A stretch of 64,000 nucleotides of DNA from Osedax fenrisi (Eukaryota; Annelida; Polychaeta; Sabellida; Siboglinidae). A program made the translations under genes and the position numbers. Positions within the stretch are counted from its first letter, which is position 1. Every line of letters begins with the position of its first letter. The stretch is from positions 53,234,808 through 53,298,807 of the forward strand of contig OZ025241.1 in the NCBI GenBank assembly GCA_964019155.1. The letters are read 5' to 3'. Shown piece by piece: positions 52,501 through 62,690 of this stretch. The notes beneath the pieces were generated by a model. It had not been told where the DNA came from and ran no database searches. It worked only from the letters and a program-made list of their open reading frames with translations.

Positions 52501-53609
52501 CATATTAAGATTATAACGTATAATATAGGCGATATATTCATAATTACATAAGCTACATTATATAATCATGTCGTATAATAAAAGTAATTTTCTATTTTGG
52601 TCTACTTTACAATAATGTATTGATGAGAAACTTAAACAACAATATAGATCATGATAACATAATTAAGAATACCAAATTAAGAAAACATTTTCCACATTAG
52701 TCATACCTCTATAAATAGAAAACCAACGTTTATTTGATTACATTATAATATAATAAGGTTTACTTGTAAGTTATATTTTTGAATTAAGTTTCTTATTATG
52801 TTAACTATAAATTATATATATATATATATGTGTGTGTGTATGTGTGTGTATATCACTATATGGGAACTAAACAGGTGTATGCAAACCACATCGAAGGTAG
52901 TTCTATCAGCGCACACGGTGTCCAAGTCAGTAGCCTGTTCCTCGACCGCAGTCTTAAGCTCGGTAGGGTCCAGTATAACTCCTTTAGTGGCTATAAAGCC
53001 GGACTCGATGTCCGCATTCCAGCCGTTGACCACTGTACGATTACGTAATACATCGGGGTAGCGGTCAAACACGGTCCTCTCATCGACGTAAAGTCCACCG
53101 CCAGGTCGCGCTAGTAGGCGGTACACGTAGTCCATGTTGGGTCTATTGTTAGGCCCACAAGCGGTGGAGCCAGGCTCGAGGGGGCGTGTCGTAAAGAACG
53201 CATTGTCGTTACGTAACTCCTTGTACCAGGTGTTATATAACCAGTAGTCGAGGACGGGCTCGTGTTCGTAGTAGAACAGTACGGTGTCCGGCCGAACGTG
53301 ACGTAATACGCTGCGAACGCTCAGGTAGTGGGCGTATTCGAACCAGCGACGTCCGCACCACACGTACACCGCAACGTTAGCACCGTACTGGTCATTCAAG
53401 AGGTGAAGGTCACTCGATTGGCTGGTGGAACCGGAGGGTTGTTGACGTTCGGTGAGGTCGAACTGTACGGCGATGACCAGGGCGGCGGGTTCCGAGAGGT
53501 CTTCCGCGGTCAAGGTTACCGACGATGGGCGTATGTTCAAGGTCAACAGGTATAGGGTCAACAGAACGATGAATGAGACGAGGATCAAACGGGATTGGGA
53601 CCTTAACAT
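33717..53609 (-). CDS. Type II membrane protein with tandem GT32-like domains
   Basis: Seven exons (52887-53609, 52312-52441, 51327-51525, 48859-48987, 47831-47960, 37727-37932, 33717-33891) join in frame over 1692 nt, giving 563 residues. A short basic N-terminus is followed by one hydrophobic segment (about residues 8-25), as in Golgi type II glycosyltransferases. Residues about 80-285 and about 286-540 are both GT32-like: each has a V-x-x-W-x-G start, a tyrosine/leucine-rich helix, a YW pair and a GG[GI]xY strand. Only the second keeps the DXD sugar-nucleotide/metal motif (GGIYIDTD, DTD at 384-386); the first reads YVDER at 174-178. GT32 enzymes such as alpha-1,4-galactosyl- and N-acetylglucosaminyltransferases transfer sugars from UDP donors. 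The exact substrate cannot be read here. Nothing nearby suggests a pathway partner. Confidence 0.87.
35232..35396. repeat. Inverted repeat, ~48-bp arms around a (TA)n core
   Basis: The left arm (starting TATAACGTGTTTAAAAATTC) and right arm are near-perfect reverse complements, separated by a (TA)n tract. A second (TA)n tract starts immediately to the right. It lies in intron 6 of the GT32 gene and may be a small foldback element. Confidence 0.8.
35778..35837. repeat. Longest (TA)n class, example tract
   Basis: A pure (TA)n tract of about 60 bp. Other long tracts lie near 662-710, 5893-5970, 6880-6928, 17858-17908, 18899-18948, 19318-19390, 20548-20592, 35397-35441, 37514-37571, 44520-44566, 48423-48466, 49510-49549 and 58787-58834. 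They occur in introns and spacers alike and never inside a coding exon of the models given here. Confidence 0.95.
36579..37338. repeat. 760-bp near-palindrome (foldback element)
   Basis: The left arm (about 36579-36908, starting TTATCGCTCATAG) is matched in reverse complement by the right arm (about 37009-37338, ending CTATGAGCGATAA), with scattered substitutions and small indels and a spacer of about 100 bp. There is no coding frame. It lies in intron 6 of the GT32 gene, 390 bases from exon 6. Confidence 0.85.
37727..37932 (-). CDS. GT32 gene exon 6
   Basis: Residues 437-504 include WFRDEDWAWNGLRQ, QERYP, and LELCHPTWW, with an NQT glycosylation site. The exon lies 9.9 kb from exon 5. The intron just upstream of its acceptor (CCTGCACAG) is extremely C-rich on the transcribed strand. 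The donor GTATGT is in phase 2. Confidence 0.85.
37940..38120. repeat. G-rich tandem tract
   Basis: Repeated GGGGGTATAGGGGTATGCGG units, then GGTGTAGGTGTGG and four TTTAGG-like steps, lie just upstream of exon 6 in the transcript direction. Plus could form G-quadruplexes, and the transcript carries the C-rich strand next to the splice acceptor. Confidence 0.75.
38260..38990. repeat. 37-bp minisatellite with higher-order period
   Basis: About 16 units of a 37-bp monomer (CTACTGCAGAAAACCATATA... ATGGTATTCTTAA) are arranged head to tail. Variant monomers recur in the same order after about 297 bp (for example CAGAAAACTA at 38324 and 38621, and the TTGCTACTGACG variant twice), so an eight-monomer block has been duplicated. 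Diverged monomers continue to about 38990. Confidence 0.9.
39860..40110. promoter_or_regulatory. CpG-rich intronic block with E-boxes
   Basis: This block in GT32 intron 5 is much richer in GC and CpG than its surroundings. It holds CACGTG at 39927-39932, the extended TCACGTGA at 39950-39957 and TGAGTCA (AP-1 type) at 39973-39979. An internal promoter or enhancer is possible. No exon can be recognised in it. Confidence 0.35.
40972..41060. repeat. 14-bp tandem array of CACGTG E-boxes
   Basis: The unit ACACGTGACTTGTT repeats about six times and gives intact CACGTG at 40976, 40990, 41004 and 41018, then decayed CACATG and CATGTG versions. It lies in GT32 intron 5 about 1 kb from the CpG-rich block. 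Confidence 0.85.
42988..43043. repeat. 56-bp perfect palindrome
   Basis: Two 28-base arms with no spacer (centre ACGTATACGT) are exact reverse complements. The right end coincides with the left target duplication of the MITE at 43044. Confidence 0.9.
43044..43188. mobile_element. 145-bp hAT-type MITE
   Basis: The termini CAGTGGTTCTCAACC and GGTTGGGAACCACTG form inverted repeats with one mismatch, of the CAGNGGTTC type common in animal hAT elements. Both sides carry the 8-bp duplication TCATAGAG (43036-43043 and 43189-43196). Too short to encode a transposase. Confidence 0.92.
44113..44205. repeat. 21-bp tandem repeat, 5 copies
   Basis: Units of GTAATAGTGACCACCTATTAC, each itself partly palindromic. 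The open frame across it simply reads the repeat. Confidence 0.85.
44773..44832. repeat. 60-bp perfect palindrome
   Basis: Two 30-base arms around TCCTATAGGA are exact reverse complements with no spacer. Another partial match (CACCCTATAGGGTG) follows immediately. Confidence 0.9.
47831..47960 (-). CDS. GT32 gene exon 5
   Basis: This exon completes a threonine codon with T at 47960 and encodes KEMRSYDAMGS, then a conserved NAPFPDTINFGVMLG segment that corresponds to the acceptor-loop region of the family. It ends at a GTTAGA donor in phase 0. A (TG/CA)-rich palindromic microsatellite abuts the donor at about 47600-47815. Confidence 0.85.
48121..48206. repeat. (GAT)n-like microsatellite
   Basis: GATGATAATGATGATG-type repeat in GT32 intron 4. 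It generates an aspartate/asparagine-rich open frame with no other coding support. Confidence 0.85.
48859..48987 (-). CDS. GT32 gene exon 4: DXD catalytic core
   Basis: Residues 351-393 contain SHVTDIWRVDFMMKYGG followed by IYIDTDAVF. This is the best-conserved block of the family: an arginine-containing helix leading into the DXD motif at 384-386 that binds the metal and nucleotide sugar. The acceptor AAAG at 48988 gives the required phase 2; the nearby CCAG would break the frame with the available donor. Confidence 0.87.
49949..50729. mobile_element. TA-flanked motif-iterated element, subfamily A, 5'-truncated
   Basis: This region matches the copy at 56689-57690 along most of its length, including GGTCGGTAATTGGATAC at the left, an internal pair near 50316-50350, and the right terminus GTCGGTAAACGGATACTTTC ending in CCCC before TA. 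The outermost left terminus of the family is not recognisable here, so the left side is deleted or decayed. No coding capacity. Confidence 0.75.
51327..51525 (-). CDS. GT32 gene exon 3: start of second domain
   Basis: Residues 285-350 begin DLVPNIAHVVWLGGG, the usual opening of a GT32 catalytic domain, and include YIHGD and a QYW motif. The acceptor was chosen to fit the phase-1 donor before it (start 51525). The donor GTTAGC is in phase 2. Confidence 0.85.
52312..52441 (-). CDS. GT32 gene exon 2: end of first domain
   Basis: Residues 242-284 include CFHLDTSAKSMYP, the conserved C-terminal region of GT32-like folds (compare AMHWTLPTPS near the end of the second domain). The acceptor is ATACCAG and the donor GTAAGT in phase 1. 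Confidence 0.85.
52887..53609 (-). CDS. GT32 gene exon 1: membrane anchor and degenerate first domain
   Basis: The ATG at 53607-53609 opens 241 codons without an intron. Residues about 8-25 form the membrane anchor and 26-75 a stem. The domain then starts VAVYVWCGRR and contains EHEP, YW and GGGLYVDER. In the last of these the second aspartate of DXD has become arginine. Potential N-glycosylation sites include NRT at about 190-192. The donor GTTTGC falls exactly after valine 241. Reading on gives a false extension into TA-rich sequence. Confidence 0.88.
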
Positions 53610-54632
53610 AGCTATGTCATACTCCTATAGGATTTAATTTATATATATACCAGGTGTGCAATATGAAATTTAAGTCATAAACTATTAATATTTAGATTAT
53701 ATATATATATATTCTTAATTAAATAAATTTCCAAAATGTAAATATAGGTTTTCCTAGGGTGTGTCTAACTAACAATATGTTGCACGTTATTTTATAATTA
53801 GATTATCAAAAATAGATTGTTACTGTAAATAAATAAGACTACTTATTAATAAATCACTAATTGTTTTGTTAACACAATTAACTTATAAAAGTACATTTAG
53901 TGATATCAGATCTTATTACAACATATATATATAACATATATAACATATATACATATACAACCTATATATTATATAAATTCTTTATGATAAATAAATCGAT
54001 TCTATAAGTATTATCCAGGAGTATTATGTCCTTTATAGTCATTTTATCAAATAGATTATATATAATCTATTTGTAACAGTAATAATATATTGTAATGTAT
54101 TTCACTTATACCGCCCAATTATGGAATGGTGCCAAGATGAATTATTATGTATATTCCTATTTCTCTTTATTTACCTAAATTGTCGTAATTAAATAATATT
54201 TATATATATATATAAAGTGAAATATTAATATAGTTTAAAAATAAAATAATAAAGTTTAAACTATATTAAATAAATAATATATATTAGGAAAATCCCATAT
54301 AGGAATACAACACAATTAGTAATACCTGTGTTGTGTTATGTGAACATGAATCATGTATGTGCAATGCACATTGTGCATTCTTATATCAATAAATGACTAA
54401 ACAATCGATAGTTCATTATATAAAATAGTTGTATTCCATTTTTTATATACTTATCGATTTTAATTAGTGATTAATGATTCCTAAATTAAATATAGATTTA
54501 AATGAAAAATAATATTATGACATTCCATAAAAATCAATATATTATGCGATTACGTTTCTCCGTGTGACATCATAGTATTAACAATGAATTGGTGTACTAT
54601 ATAGTTATTTATATATATATATATATTAATCC

Positions 54633-54669
<37 letters not shown>

Positions 54670-54724
54670 TATAATAGGATTAGTTTCAATAATTATAAAT
54701 TATAAACTATAAAAATAACATATT

Positions 54725-54766
<42 letters not shown>

Positions 54767-55600
54767 GTAATGTCATTAATTAAGGTTGTATTTATAGGTC
54801 TATATTAGTTATAATTTATAATATATTTAATATCTATAGATTAAAACCTAAATATATTTAGGTTTTTATCTTATTTTAGATTTCATTTATATATTTAATT
54901 TATATAATTTATATTTCAAATATTTTTAAATTCGAATATTAATCGCTTCCCAAATGAACATTTTATAGAAAAGTAGTTTTTTCATGTATACCAATAACTA
55001 TAACAATATATACGTTATCATACAAATCTAAAAATACACAATTATACCTTATTGATATTTTAAATTTTGTAAAACATATAACAGGATCATATAATAGTAT
55101 CATATAACAGGATCATACAATATATTGTATACTATAGGATCATATAATACCATATCCTATAATATTTACGAAATATTGATATTTTAATAAGTATAAAATG
55201 TGATCGTTCATTAACCACTATAGACTATAAGTAGTACATTGTTATGATATCCTATTACGATATTATTATTGAAATCCTTAGTATATAAATAGTAATATTT
55301 GATTATAAATATTTATGACACGTGTCATAATTTAATTGTATTTATTTGTCTATTTCTCAATAGGTATTATTTTAATCTATTATTAATTCCTAACGTAATC
55401 CCTAATTTCATATTGATCAAATTTCTAATTTGCAACTTTAAATGTTGACACACTATGTATAGAGTTTTACATTTACTATGTACCTATATGTCTACCTTTC
55501 CATCCCTCCCATCTACCGATATCATATTATTACAAATTTATTTATATGTTGTTTATATTCATAATATATCTATATTATTGTGTTGTTTTATTCATAATTA

Positions 55601-55633
<33 letters not shown>

Positions 55634-56686
55634 ATTATGAAAATAATAATATTAAAAAGATATATTTTACATATATAATCAATATAATTATCATTTAAAT
55701 AGATTTATATTTTTCAAATTATTTATTATATTTGTATCCGGATTAGTATCAGATCACTATCCGATATAATATAATTGCATTTGCAAATATATTTTTAATA
55801 ATGGTGGTGATTACGTAGAATAAACAAATTAAAGTTAGGTAACTATACATTTAGTACACATTTCAAACTGATATTAACCATGGTTAATATCAGTTTGCAA
55901 TATAATCAAATACACATCACTACAACAATTGTATTATAGATGTATAGTTAGGATATAATTAGTTATGATTAGTGTGTCCAAATGTGAGCACTTTCCGTAT
56001 TAATGGGATATCCCACTACCAGTATACTGGTAATATATCCGAAATATATTTCCGGAAAAGTTTGCTAGATTTTCTATCCTATTGGGTTACCCCCTTTAAA
56101 GTTACCATAGTTACGGTAACCATAGTTACGACAAGTTGCCGGAAACTAAGGTAACCGGTATATATCGTTAGAAAGATTCGATGATAAAATAAAAATATAA
56201 TATATATATATATATATAGTGTATGTGTGTTTTGGGTGGGTATATGTATATATGCGTATGTATAGGAGTGTATGTGTGTCTGTGTAAAGAAAGTGATCCT
56301 CGTATAGAGCCTAACGTCGTGAGGGTGTTTTAGTTGATATACTTTGGCACTCACGATAATAGCCAGAACTCCGTGAATATTAAATTTTAGTATTTTAATT
56401 TTATTATATTTTTAAAAAGATATTAACCTAATAAATAGCTATCTCAGATTTGTATATTATGATATAAAATGTATATATTCAGTTATAATAAAATAGTTAA
56501 TATCAGTGAAATATGGTACATAAGGGGTTTTAGTTGAGAGTTTCGAATGTGTTAATAGGTGTCGCAATATATAATAAAATACGATGAGGAAGATAAATAA
56601 GAGATATTACAGAGTTCGGGAAGAGGGAAAAAGAAAGAAGCGCAGGAGGAGCAGTGATCAATATATTAGGGTGTTAGGAATGCATT
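53610..56686. other. Spacer upstream of the GT32 gene
   Basis: No gene is visible. It contains (TA)n tracts near 54635-54664 (flanked by inverted TAATCCTAT/ATAGGATTA) and 54728-54762, a palindrome near 54050-54073 and a 34-bp perfect palindrome at 55864-55897. The GT32 promoter should lie at the left edge but shows no clear motif. Confidence 0.5.
55864..55897. repeat. 34-bp perfect palindrome
   Basis: CAAACTGATATTAACCA followed by its exact reverse complement, with no spacer. Confidence 0.9.
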
Positions 56687-56688
56687 TA

Positions 56689-57687
56689 GGAGAAATTCTC
56701 CGATTACCGACCCCTAAATGAGTATTTGTAATAACTTATTCAATATTAAATATATGTATATGAAATTTTGTAATTAGGGTAATATTATGGCAATGAATAA
56801 AATGAATTAATCAACATTAAACATTAATATGGATATTTTAATTTTTGATATAATTATATTTACAAGAATAAATAGGGGGTCGGTAATCGGATACATGTGC
56901 CTAATACCGACCCCCTTCTCCTATTACCGACCCACTCAAATAATCGTTGTATAAATAGTTGTAGTATTATAATATCCAATAAAAATAGTAAATATATATA
57001 AATATAATTAATTATAACATGCGCACAATTTATTTGTTATTGAATGTATGTTTTATAGTAATATTACATTTAAATTTAAACTTTATAATAATTATATTAA
57101 AATAATGTATATTATTATTTAATATTTATTTATTAATCACTGATTAATCAGTATGTATATAATCAATAGTAATCATGAATCCTAAATCTATATAAATGAT
57201 ACAAAAACAACCTTCGACATATTTTAAAGTAAAACAAGGATCTATTTTGATTGGATATTATAAATCACATGGGGTCGGTATTATGGTAATTTAGGGTGTC
57301 GGTAATAGGAAAATCATATGGGTTGCTATAATTAAGATATATTGGTTAATAGTTATTAAAATTAAATTCTTTTTATAAAAATTATAAACATTAGGTTATA
57401 TTGATCTACAATATTATGCGCAGTATTAAGTTTTCTTTTAATTAATAAAGTATTTACAATGATTTAAAAAAAGTTATTCAAATATTTAAAAAGTAAAAAC
57501 AGAATATTACATTTTATCAAATAACAATTGTAGGATTGAATATTTTTTAAAACAAAATAGGTATTCATATTTATATTTAAATCACTAACAGTTCATGTAT
57601 ATATATATAATTTTTTGAAATATCTTATAGTTATTGAGATACGAGAGGGGGTCGGTATTAGGAGGGGGTCGGTAATCGGAGACTTTC

Positions 57688-57690
<3 letters not shown>
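56689..57690. mobile_element. TA-flanked motif-iterated element, subfamily A, complete
   Basis: The left terminus GGAGAAATTCTCCGATTACC and the inverted right terminus GGGGAAAGTCTCCGATTACC are bordered by TA. TACCGACCCC motifs recur in both orientations at about 56705, 56875-56935, 57270-57305 and 57645-57675. A 1002-bp non-autonomous element; the low-complexity frame around 57593-57844 only overlaps its end. Confidence 0.82.
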
Positions 57691-57723
<33 letters not shown>

Positions 57724-57891
57724 ATGATGATGATATTGAGTTTATTAGCACTAAAATAGGGTCATGTAGACCCCTTCGCTCGTGCGGGAAGAAAATAATA
57801 ATAAAATAATAGTAATACGATAATAATTTGATAATAATATACATTCAATATACAACGGAAAAACAATAATAAACAATATAAAGGACTATTA

Positions 57892-57952
57892 TATACTACA
57901 GTCTGCATTGATATGGTGTAGTTGTATATACTACAGACTGCATTGATATAGT
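57892..57952. repeat. Two-copy direct repeat
   Basis: TACTACAGTCTGCATTGATA recurs after 34 bases with two changes. Confidence 0.75.
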
Positions 57953-58139
57953 ATAGTGTTATATAATAATAAGATAATAATAATACAATAACAATTTAAT
58001 AATGATATAAATTTAATATAACACGGATACAAATAATAAGTTGGATGATTTAATGATTATGGGTAGAGAGAAAAGAAGAAGTAAGATTTATAAATCTTTT
58101 GTGGGATCTAATAGAACGAATGGTAAATATCTATAGATA

Positions 58140-58291
58140 GGGGCTGCAACAGGGGGATGGGAGGGATATGCCCCCCCCCCCAACTTTAAAATCTAGGGGG
58201 ACCTCTCCTATGTATTGTTCCCCCCCCCCACTTTTTACCACAACATTTATTTTGATTGGTAACCTTTTATACAACATCGTTCCAGTACCTC
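58140..58291. mobile_element. Poly-C MITE, copy a
   Basis: Starts TAGGGGCTGCAACAGGGGG and ends CGTTCCAGTACC, with two internal runs of 9-11 C. It matches the copies at 58383 and 60369 over its whole length. Confidence 0.75.
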
Positions 58292-58382
58292 CAAAATAAA
58301 GGTACTATATATACGGAGAATTGTAGTAGACCCATAATGGAACCATGTAGCAATACCTCCTACAACCTATTATGTTATAGGT

Positions 58383-58520
58383 AGGGGCGCTGAAACAGGG
58401 GGATATTTCTTACTTTATCTAGGGGAACCTCCTATATATTGGTCCCCCCCCCCCACTTTTACCACTAAATTTATTTTGATTGGTTGATCCCTCTACATAC
58501 AAAATCGTTCCAGCACCCCT
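58383..58520. mobile_element. Poly-C MITE, copy b
   Basis: The best-preserved copy: AGGGGCGCTG at the left and CAGCACCCCT at the right are inverted repeats, with TA at both borders. Internal C-run and ATTTATTTTGATTGGTTG match copies a and c. Confidence 0.8.
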
Positions 58521-58703
58521 AGTTATAGGAGGTATTACGTATAGGCATATCCAGTAAACTATGTATTTGTAGATACCTAATCCTATTAACATGCTTTATC
58601 ATACTATTTTCATATCTAACATGTTTCCTATATAATTATAATATATATTATTGGTATATAGGAACTACTCTATATAGAAAACATATATAATATATATTAC
58701 GTT

Positions 58704-58746
<43 letters not shown>

Positions 58747-58783
58747 CGTAGTCAGTAATCTGTATAGTAATCTAAATAGGATA

Positions 58784-58837
<54 letters not shown>

Positions 58838-60368
58838 ATAACAAGTTGTTAACAACAGTGATGCGCTAATATCATCTAATTATTACGTAATAAAACAATA
58901 ATTGTAAAATTTCAAAAATAATAAGGAATGTAATATATTCAATTCGTAATTATATAAAATATGTAGGTATTATTAGGTAAATATATTATCATGTTTATAT
59001 GAAATAATGCAGATGGAAATATTATTATATTTTATATCCCCGGGTATATCCTATGATATATATATTTACATTTTATATAATTTAAAGTTGATATAGGCTA
59101 AACTTTAATAAATATGAAATACTATTTGAAATAGATTTCCAATATTCATAATGATTATGATTATCATAATGATAATCTTTAAAAAAAATAATTAAGTAAT
59201 ATTGTTATGTAATTAATGAATAATTATATTATAATCATTCCACAAAGTTACATTACTACTCTATATGTTATTATAAGCTAAATAACTTACTTTTAATAAT
59301 ATATTTTGTATTTTGTTTACAATTTTGATGATCCCGGTTAAAGTCATTCAACCGTGACGATCTAATATTTTTAAATTATCGAATATTCTTATGAAAAATA
59401 TAGTTTTCAAGATCAGTTCTATTTAATCGTTAGAATGTTACTATATTCTGATATGTATATAATAGAGACTGGTTTTTATTAATCTTATATCTTATATTAT
59501 ATTGTCAATAAATTAAGTTATTAACTGAGTTAAATAATAGATTAATATTCAAATATGTCATGATAAATATTTTTATTATAATATTATTTTTTTATATTTG
59601 ATAAATTTATATATCTGGGTTATTGCCGTATTAAATGTATTTAACATATGATACTAATTTATCTACCTATATCATTATAATATATAATAAGTATATGGTA
59701 CAACATATTTTAATATTTGATAATTATTTTTAATTTAAGAAATATTTATATATTGTTATCATTATGCCTTTATAAACTAAATAATTTGTATGTAATTTAA
59801 TAGAAATATTAATATATATATATATATATATTTATTCATGATATATATAACCAAATAAAACAATATTACATAATATTATATTTTAGTAGTATATTAAATA
59901 TATTTAGAAATAAATTTAATTAATTTGATATTTTGTTGTAAATAAATTGATTATATAAAACAAATTAATACTATTAATATAATAATACATACATGAACAA
60001 ATAAATTATATGAATATATATACACCAAATAATACCACAAATATGTACTTATATTATTATGTATTATTAAATAAATTACTAAATATAAAATGTACTAAAA
60101 TAAAAATTATTATAGGATAAAATATATAATTTTATTATAATTATGTACATGGAAATAAACATATTTTTTAGGTTCTAATGGTAATCATAAAATGTGGTGC
60201 ATTTTTATTATCATATACATTTATACATATATATATATATATACTATATTTTAAGAATAACGGTTAATAGAATGATGTGTGCAATATTGAATATGATACA
60301 TTTGTGATGTATATATTTATACCAAAGGACTTTGGTTATACTGGGGACAGGACATGACTCCTGTAATT
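58521..60368. other. AT-rich spacer
   Basis: No gene is visible. (TA)n tracts at about 58717-58743 and 58787-58834; otherwise unstructured. Confidence 0.5.
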
Positions 60369-60507
60369 AGGTGCGCTGGAACGATTTTGTATATAGGGGG
60401 GACCAACCAATCAAATAAATGTTGTGGTAAAAGTTGGCGGGGGGGGGTACCCCTACATTTTAAAGTGGGGGGGGATATATCCCCTTGTCCCCTGTTGCAG
60501 TGCCCCT
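60369..60507. mobile_element. Poly-C MITE, copy c, reversed
   Basis: The same element as copies a and b in opposite orientation: AGGTGCGCTGGAACG at the left, GCAGTGCCCCT at the right, with G-runs instead of C-runs on plus and TA borders. Confidence 0.78.
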
Positions 60508-62351
60508 ACCTGTAAGGTTAACTTTTCATATGTTACGAGCCTATGGACTTAAATATAAACATTATACTGATATATCAGTTTTTGTAATAATTTATTGCAC
60601 GAAATAACGCGTATTAATATTAAATTGTAAATCAACAAATTAATTTCTAGTTAATAATGAAATGATAAAAAAAAAGTTTCTTATTATTTGTACAATAATC
60701 ATATTCTATGTTCGGTTATATATAAAGTAAAATATGCATGCATTTTTATACTGAATTATTCGATTATAAAATAGAATAGAATGCTACAATCTCTCGACTA
60801 ACCTATAATTTCCCTCACCTTCATCAAAATTATTCAGAAATTTCGCAACAACTACCTAGAACTCCACCTCAAAGTTTCATCCATATTTATATCATATCTA
60901 CCTTTCAAACCATATCTCTTCTTTACTATTATAGCTTCATTGTTATCTAGACTATAAACAAATACAAGATGATATCATATTGCGTACAGGGTATAATTCA
61001 AACATGTCGTGCCATCCATCAAAAGTCGCTGTGGAGAAGAATCATTCTATATCGCAACACCTTAATGATTGAATGAACTTCCAAATGATCTGAGATATAT
61101 ATTTATATATATTCATGACAAGAATACAAATTACCTATTTTAATAATAATATTGTCAAAAGTTTAATATGTATATTATTATTTAAGTTTTTTATTTATTT
61201 AAAGCACTTCTTAATGAACATATGAGTGAAGTCTATTTGAAGTTTTTTTGGAACGGTATATATTATATTTGATCTAAAGCATTACTCATCATACGCATAA
61301 CTAAGCATGGGTTAAGAACTAGAGTATACAGGAATATACTAACATAGATATAGTGGAATAGGATGTGAGGATCTTACTGATGAATCATATAATTTAGTTT
61401 ACATCTGATAAATATAGATACCACTGATTTAAATATAGATATCACTAATTAATAATATTTCTAAAATTATTCTACGTATATTTATATACTTGTTATGATG
61501 CATGTTATTACTAGCTTACTGATGGACATGAGAGAAAGGGCACAATTCCCCAGGGGCCCCAATACACCTCGATGTAACATTTAGGATGAACATTATTTGT
61601 ATCCTTTTTAACTTTACAATATAAACTATTAATATGAACTTTTATATAAACTATTAAACCCTTTCCCCATCACTTAGTGATTGATCAATTTTCATATTTC
61701 GAAATGGGCAAGTGATTTTATGAGTTATTCTAATTATAGTTATTCTTACCTTAAGAAGTTATTATATTTAAAAATTCATAAATAAATTTGCATAGTAAAT
61801 TTATTGTTGCATAATTCTATATTGCATTTCATTTTCGGTTCTATTGTATTTCCTAATGAATAACTCAACAATCATATCACAGGCAAATGCGAGAGAATAC
61901 AAGAGAATATTAACGATATTATAATTGTACTAAAACAATGGGTAAGCGCGGCGGGCGGGCGGGACAGGGGATAATTTCACTATCTTTGGCACAGAAATAG
62001 TAAGTAATATTTTGGCTCTAAAATATATACACGTGTATAAATAACTATGATGTTGGTATTGGCGGCTGGTCAACCAATGGGAACCGACGGGTAATCGGTA
62101 CAGGAAGCGGGTAAGTCAAAAGTGTGTAACGATATGAAGTATGATGAAAACAATACTGTAAAACATAAATAAAACATCGTAAATAAAACGGTGGTAACAA
62201 GATAGGTGGTTATAAAATAGTGGGGGTCGCGGAGGTGAATATAAAATGATGTATGTAGAACGGGGGGGGGGGCGCGGATATATTCTTGACTAATAGAAAT
62301 TGAATAGAAATACATCGTCGTCGTGGTCGCTGTCGTAATAGGGGTGTCCGT
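60508..62351. other. Spacer, rising GC toward the right
   Basis: No gene is visible. The part from about 61930 is richer in G (GCGGGCGGGCGGG near 61950) and may belong to the 3' flank of the gene ending at 62691. Confidence 0.45.
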
Positions 62352-62357
62352 TTTATT
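62352..62357 (-). terminator. Possible polyadenylation signal of the right-end gene
   Basis: AATAAA on the minus strand 334 bases beyond the stop codon at 62691-62693. Confidence 0.4.
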
Positions 62358-62690
62358 GATGAATAACGTTACAGGGGGGTGGGAGGGGTTCTAGTAGGGA
62401 GAGGTACAAGTAATATACAGAGGGGTATAAGTGAATGACGGAGATTACGCAGGACGGGGTTTAATGATTCCGATGTTCAACGATGATACGGTGTATATTG
62501 AATACTAATTCTGCACGATACTAGATAACGTATCTCGTATCGTGAAAACTTATTAATCGGTGTGATCGAGATTTCCATGAATTACGCATATCTTACGTCG
62601 TACGAACGGGGCCGCGATACCGTAGTCACATGACACCGTCGCAGTTGTTAGGTTTACGTTAAAACAGGGCCCTAGTTCACCGTTATCCAA

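Noticed and set aside
52812..52886. Extension of the GT32 first exon beyond valine 241
   Set aside because: The extra residues come from TA/TG-rich intron sequence. The donor at 52886 joins exon 2 in frame with a conserved segment.
60790..61090. Moderately complex stretch suggestive of a LINE 3' end
   Set aside because: No conserved motif could be read in any frame, so it cannot be distinguished from unique DNA.
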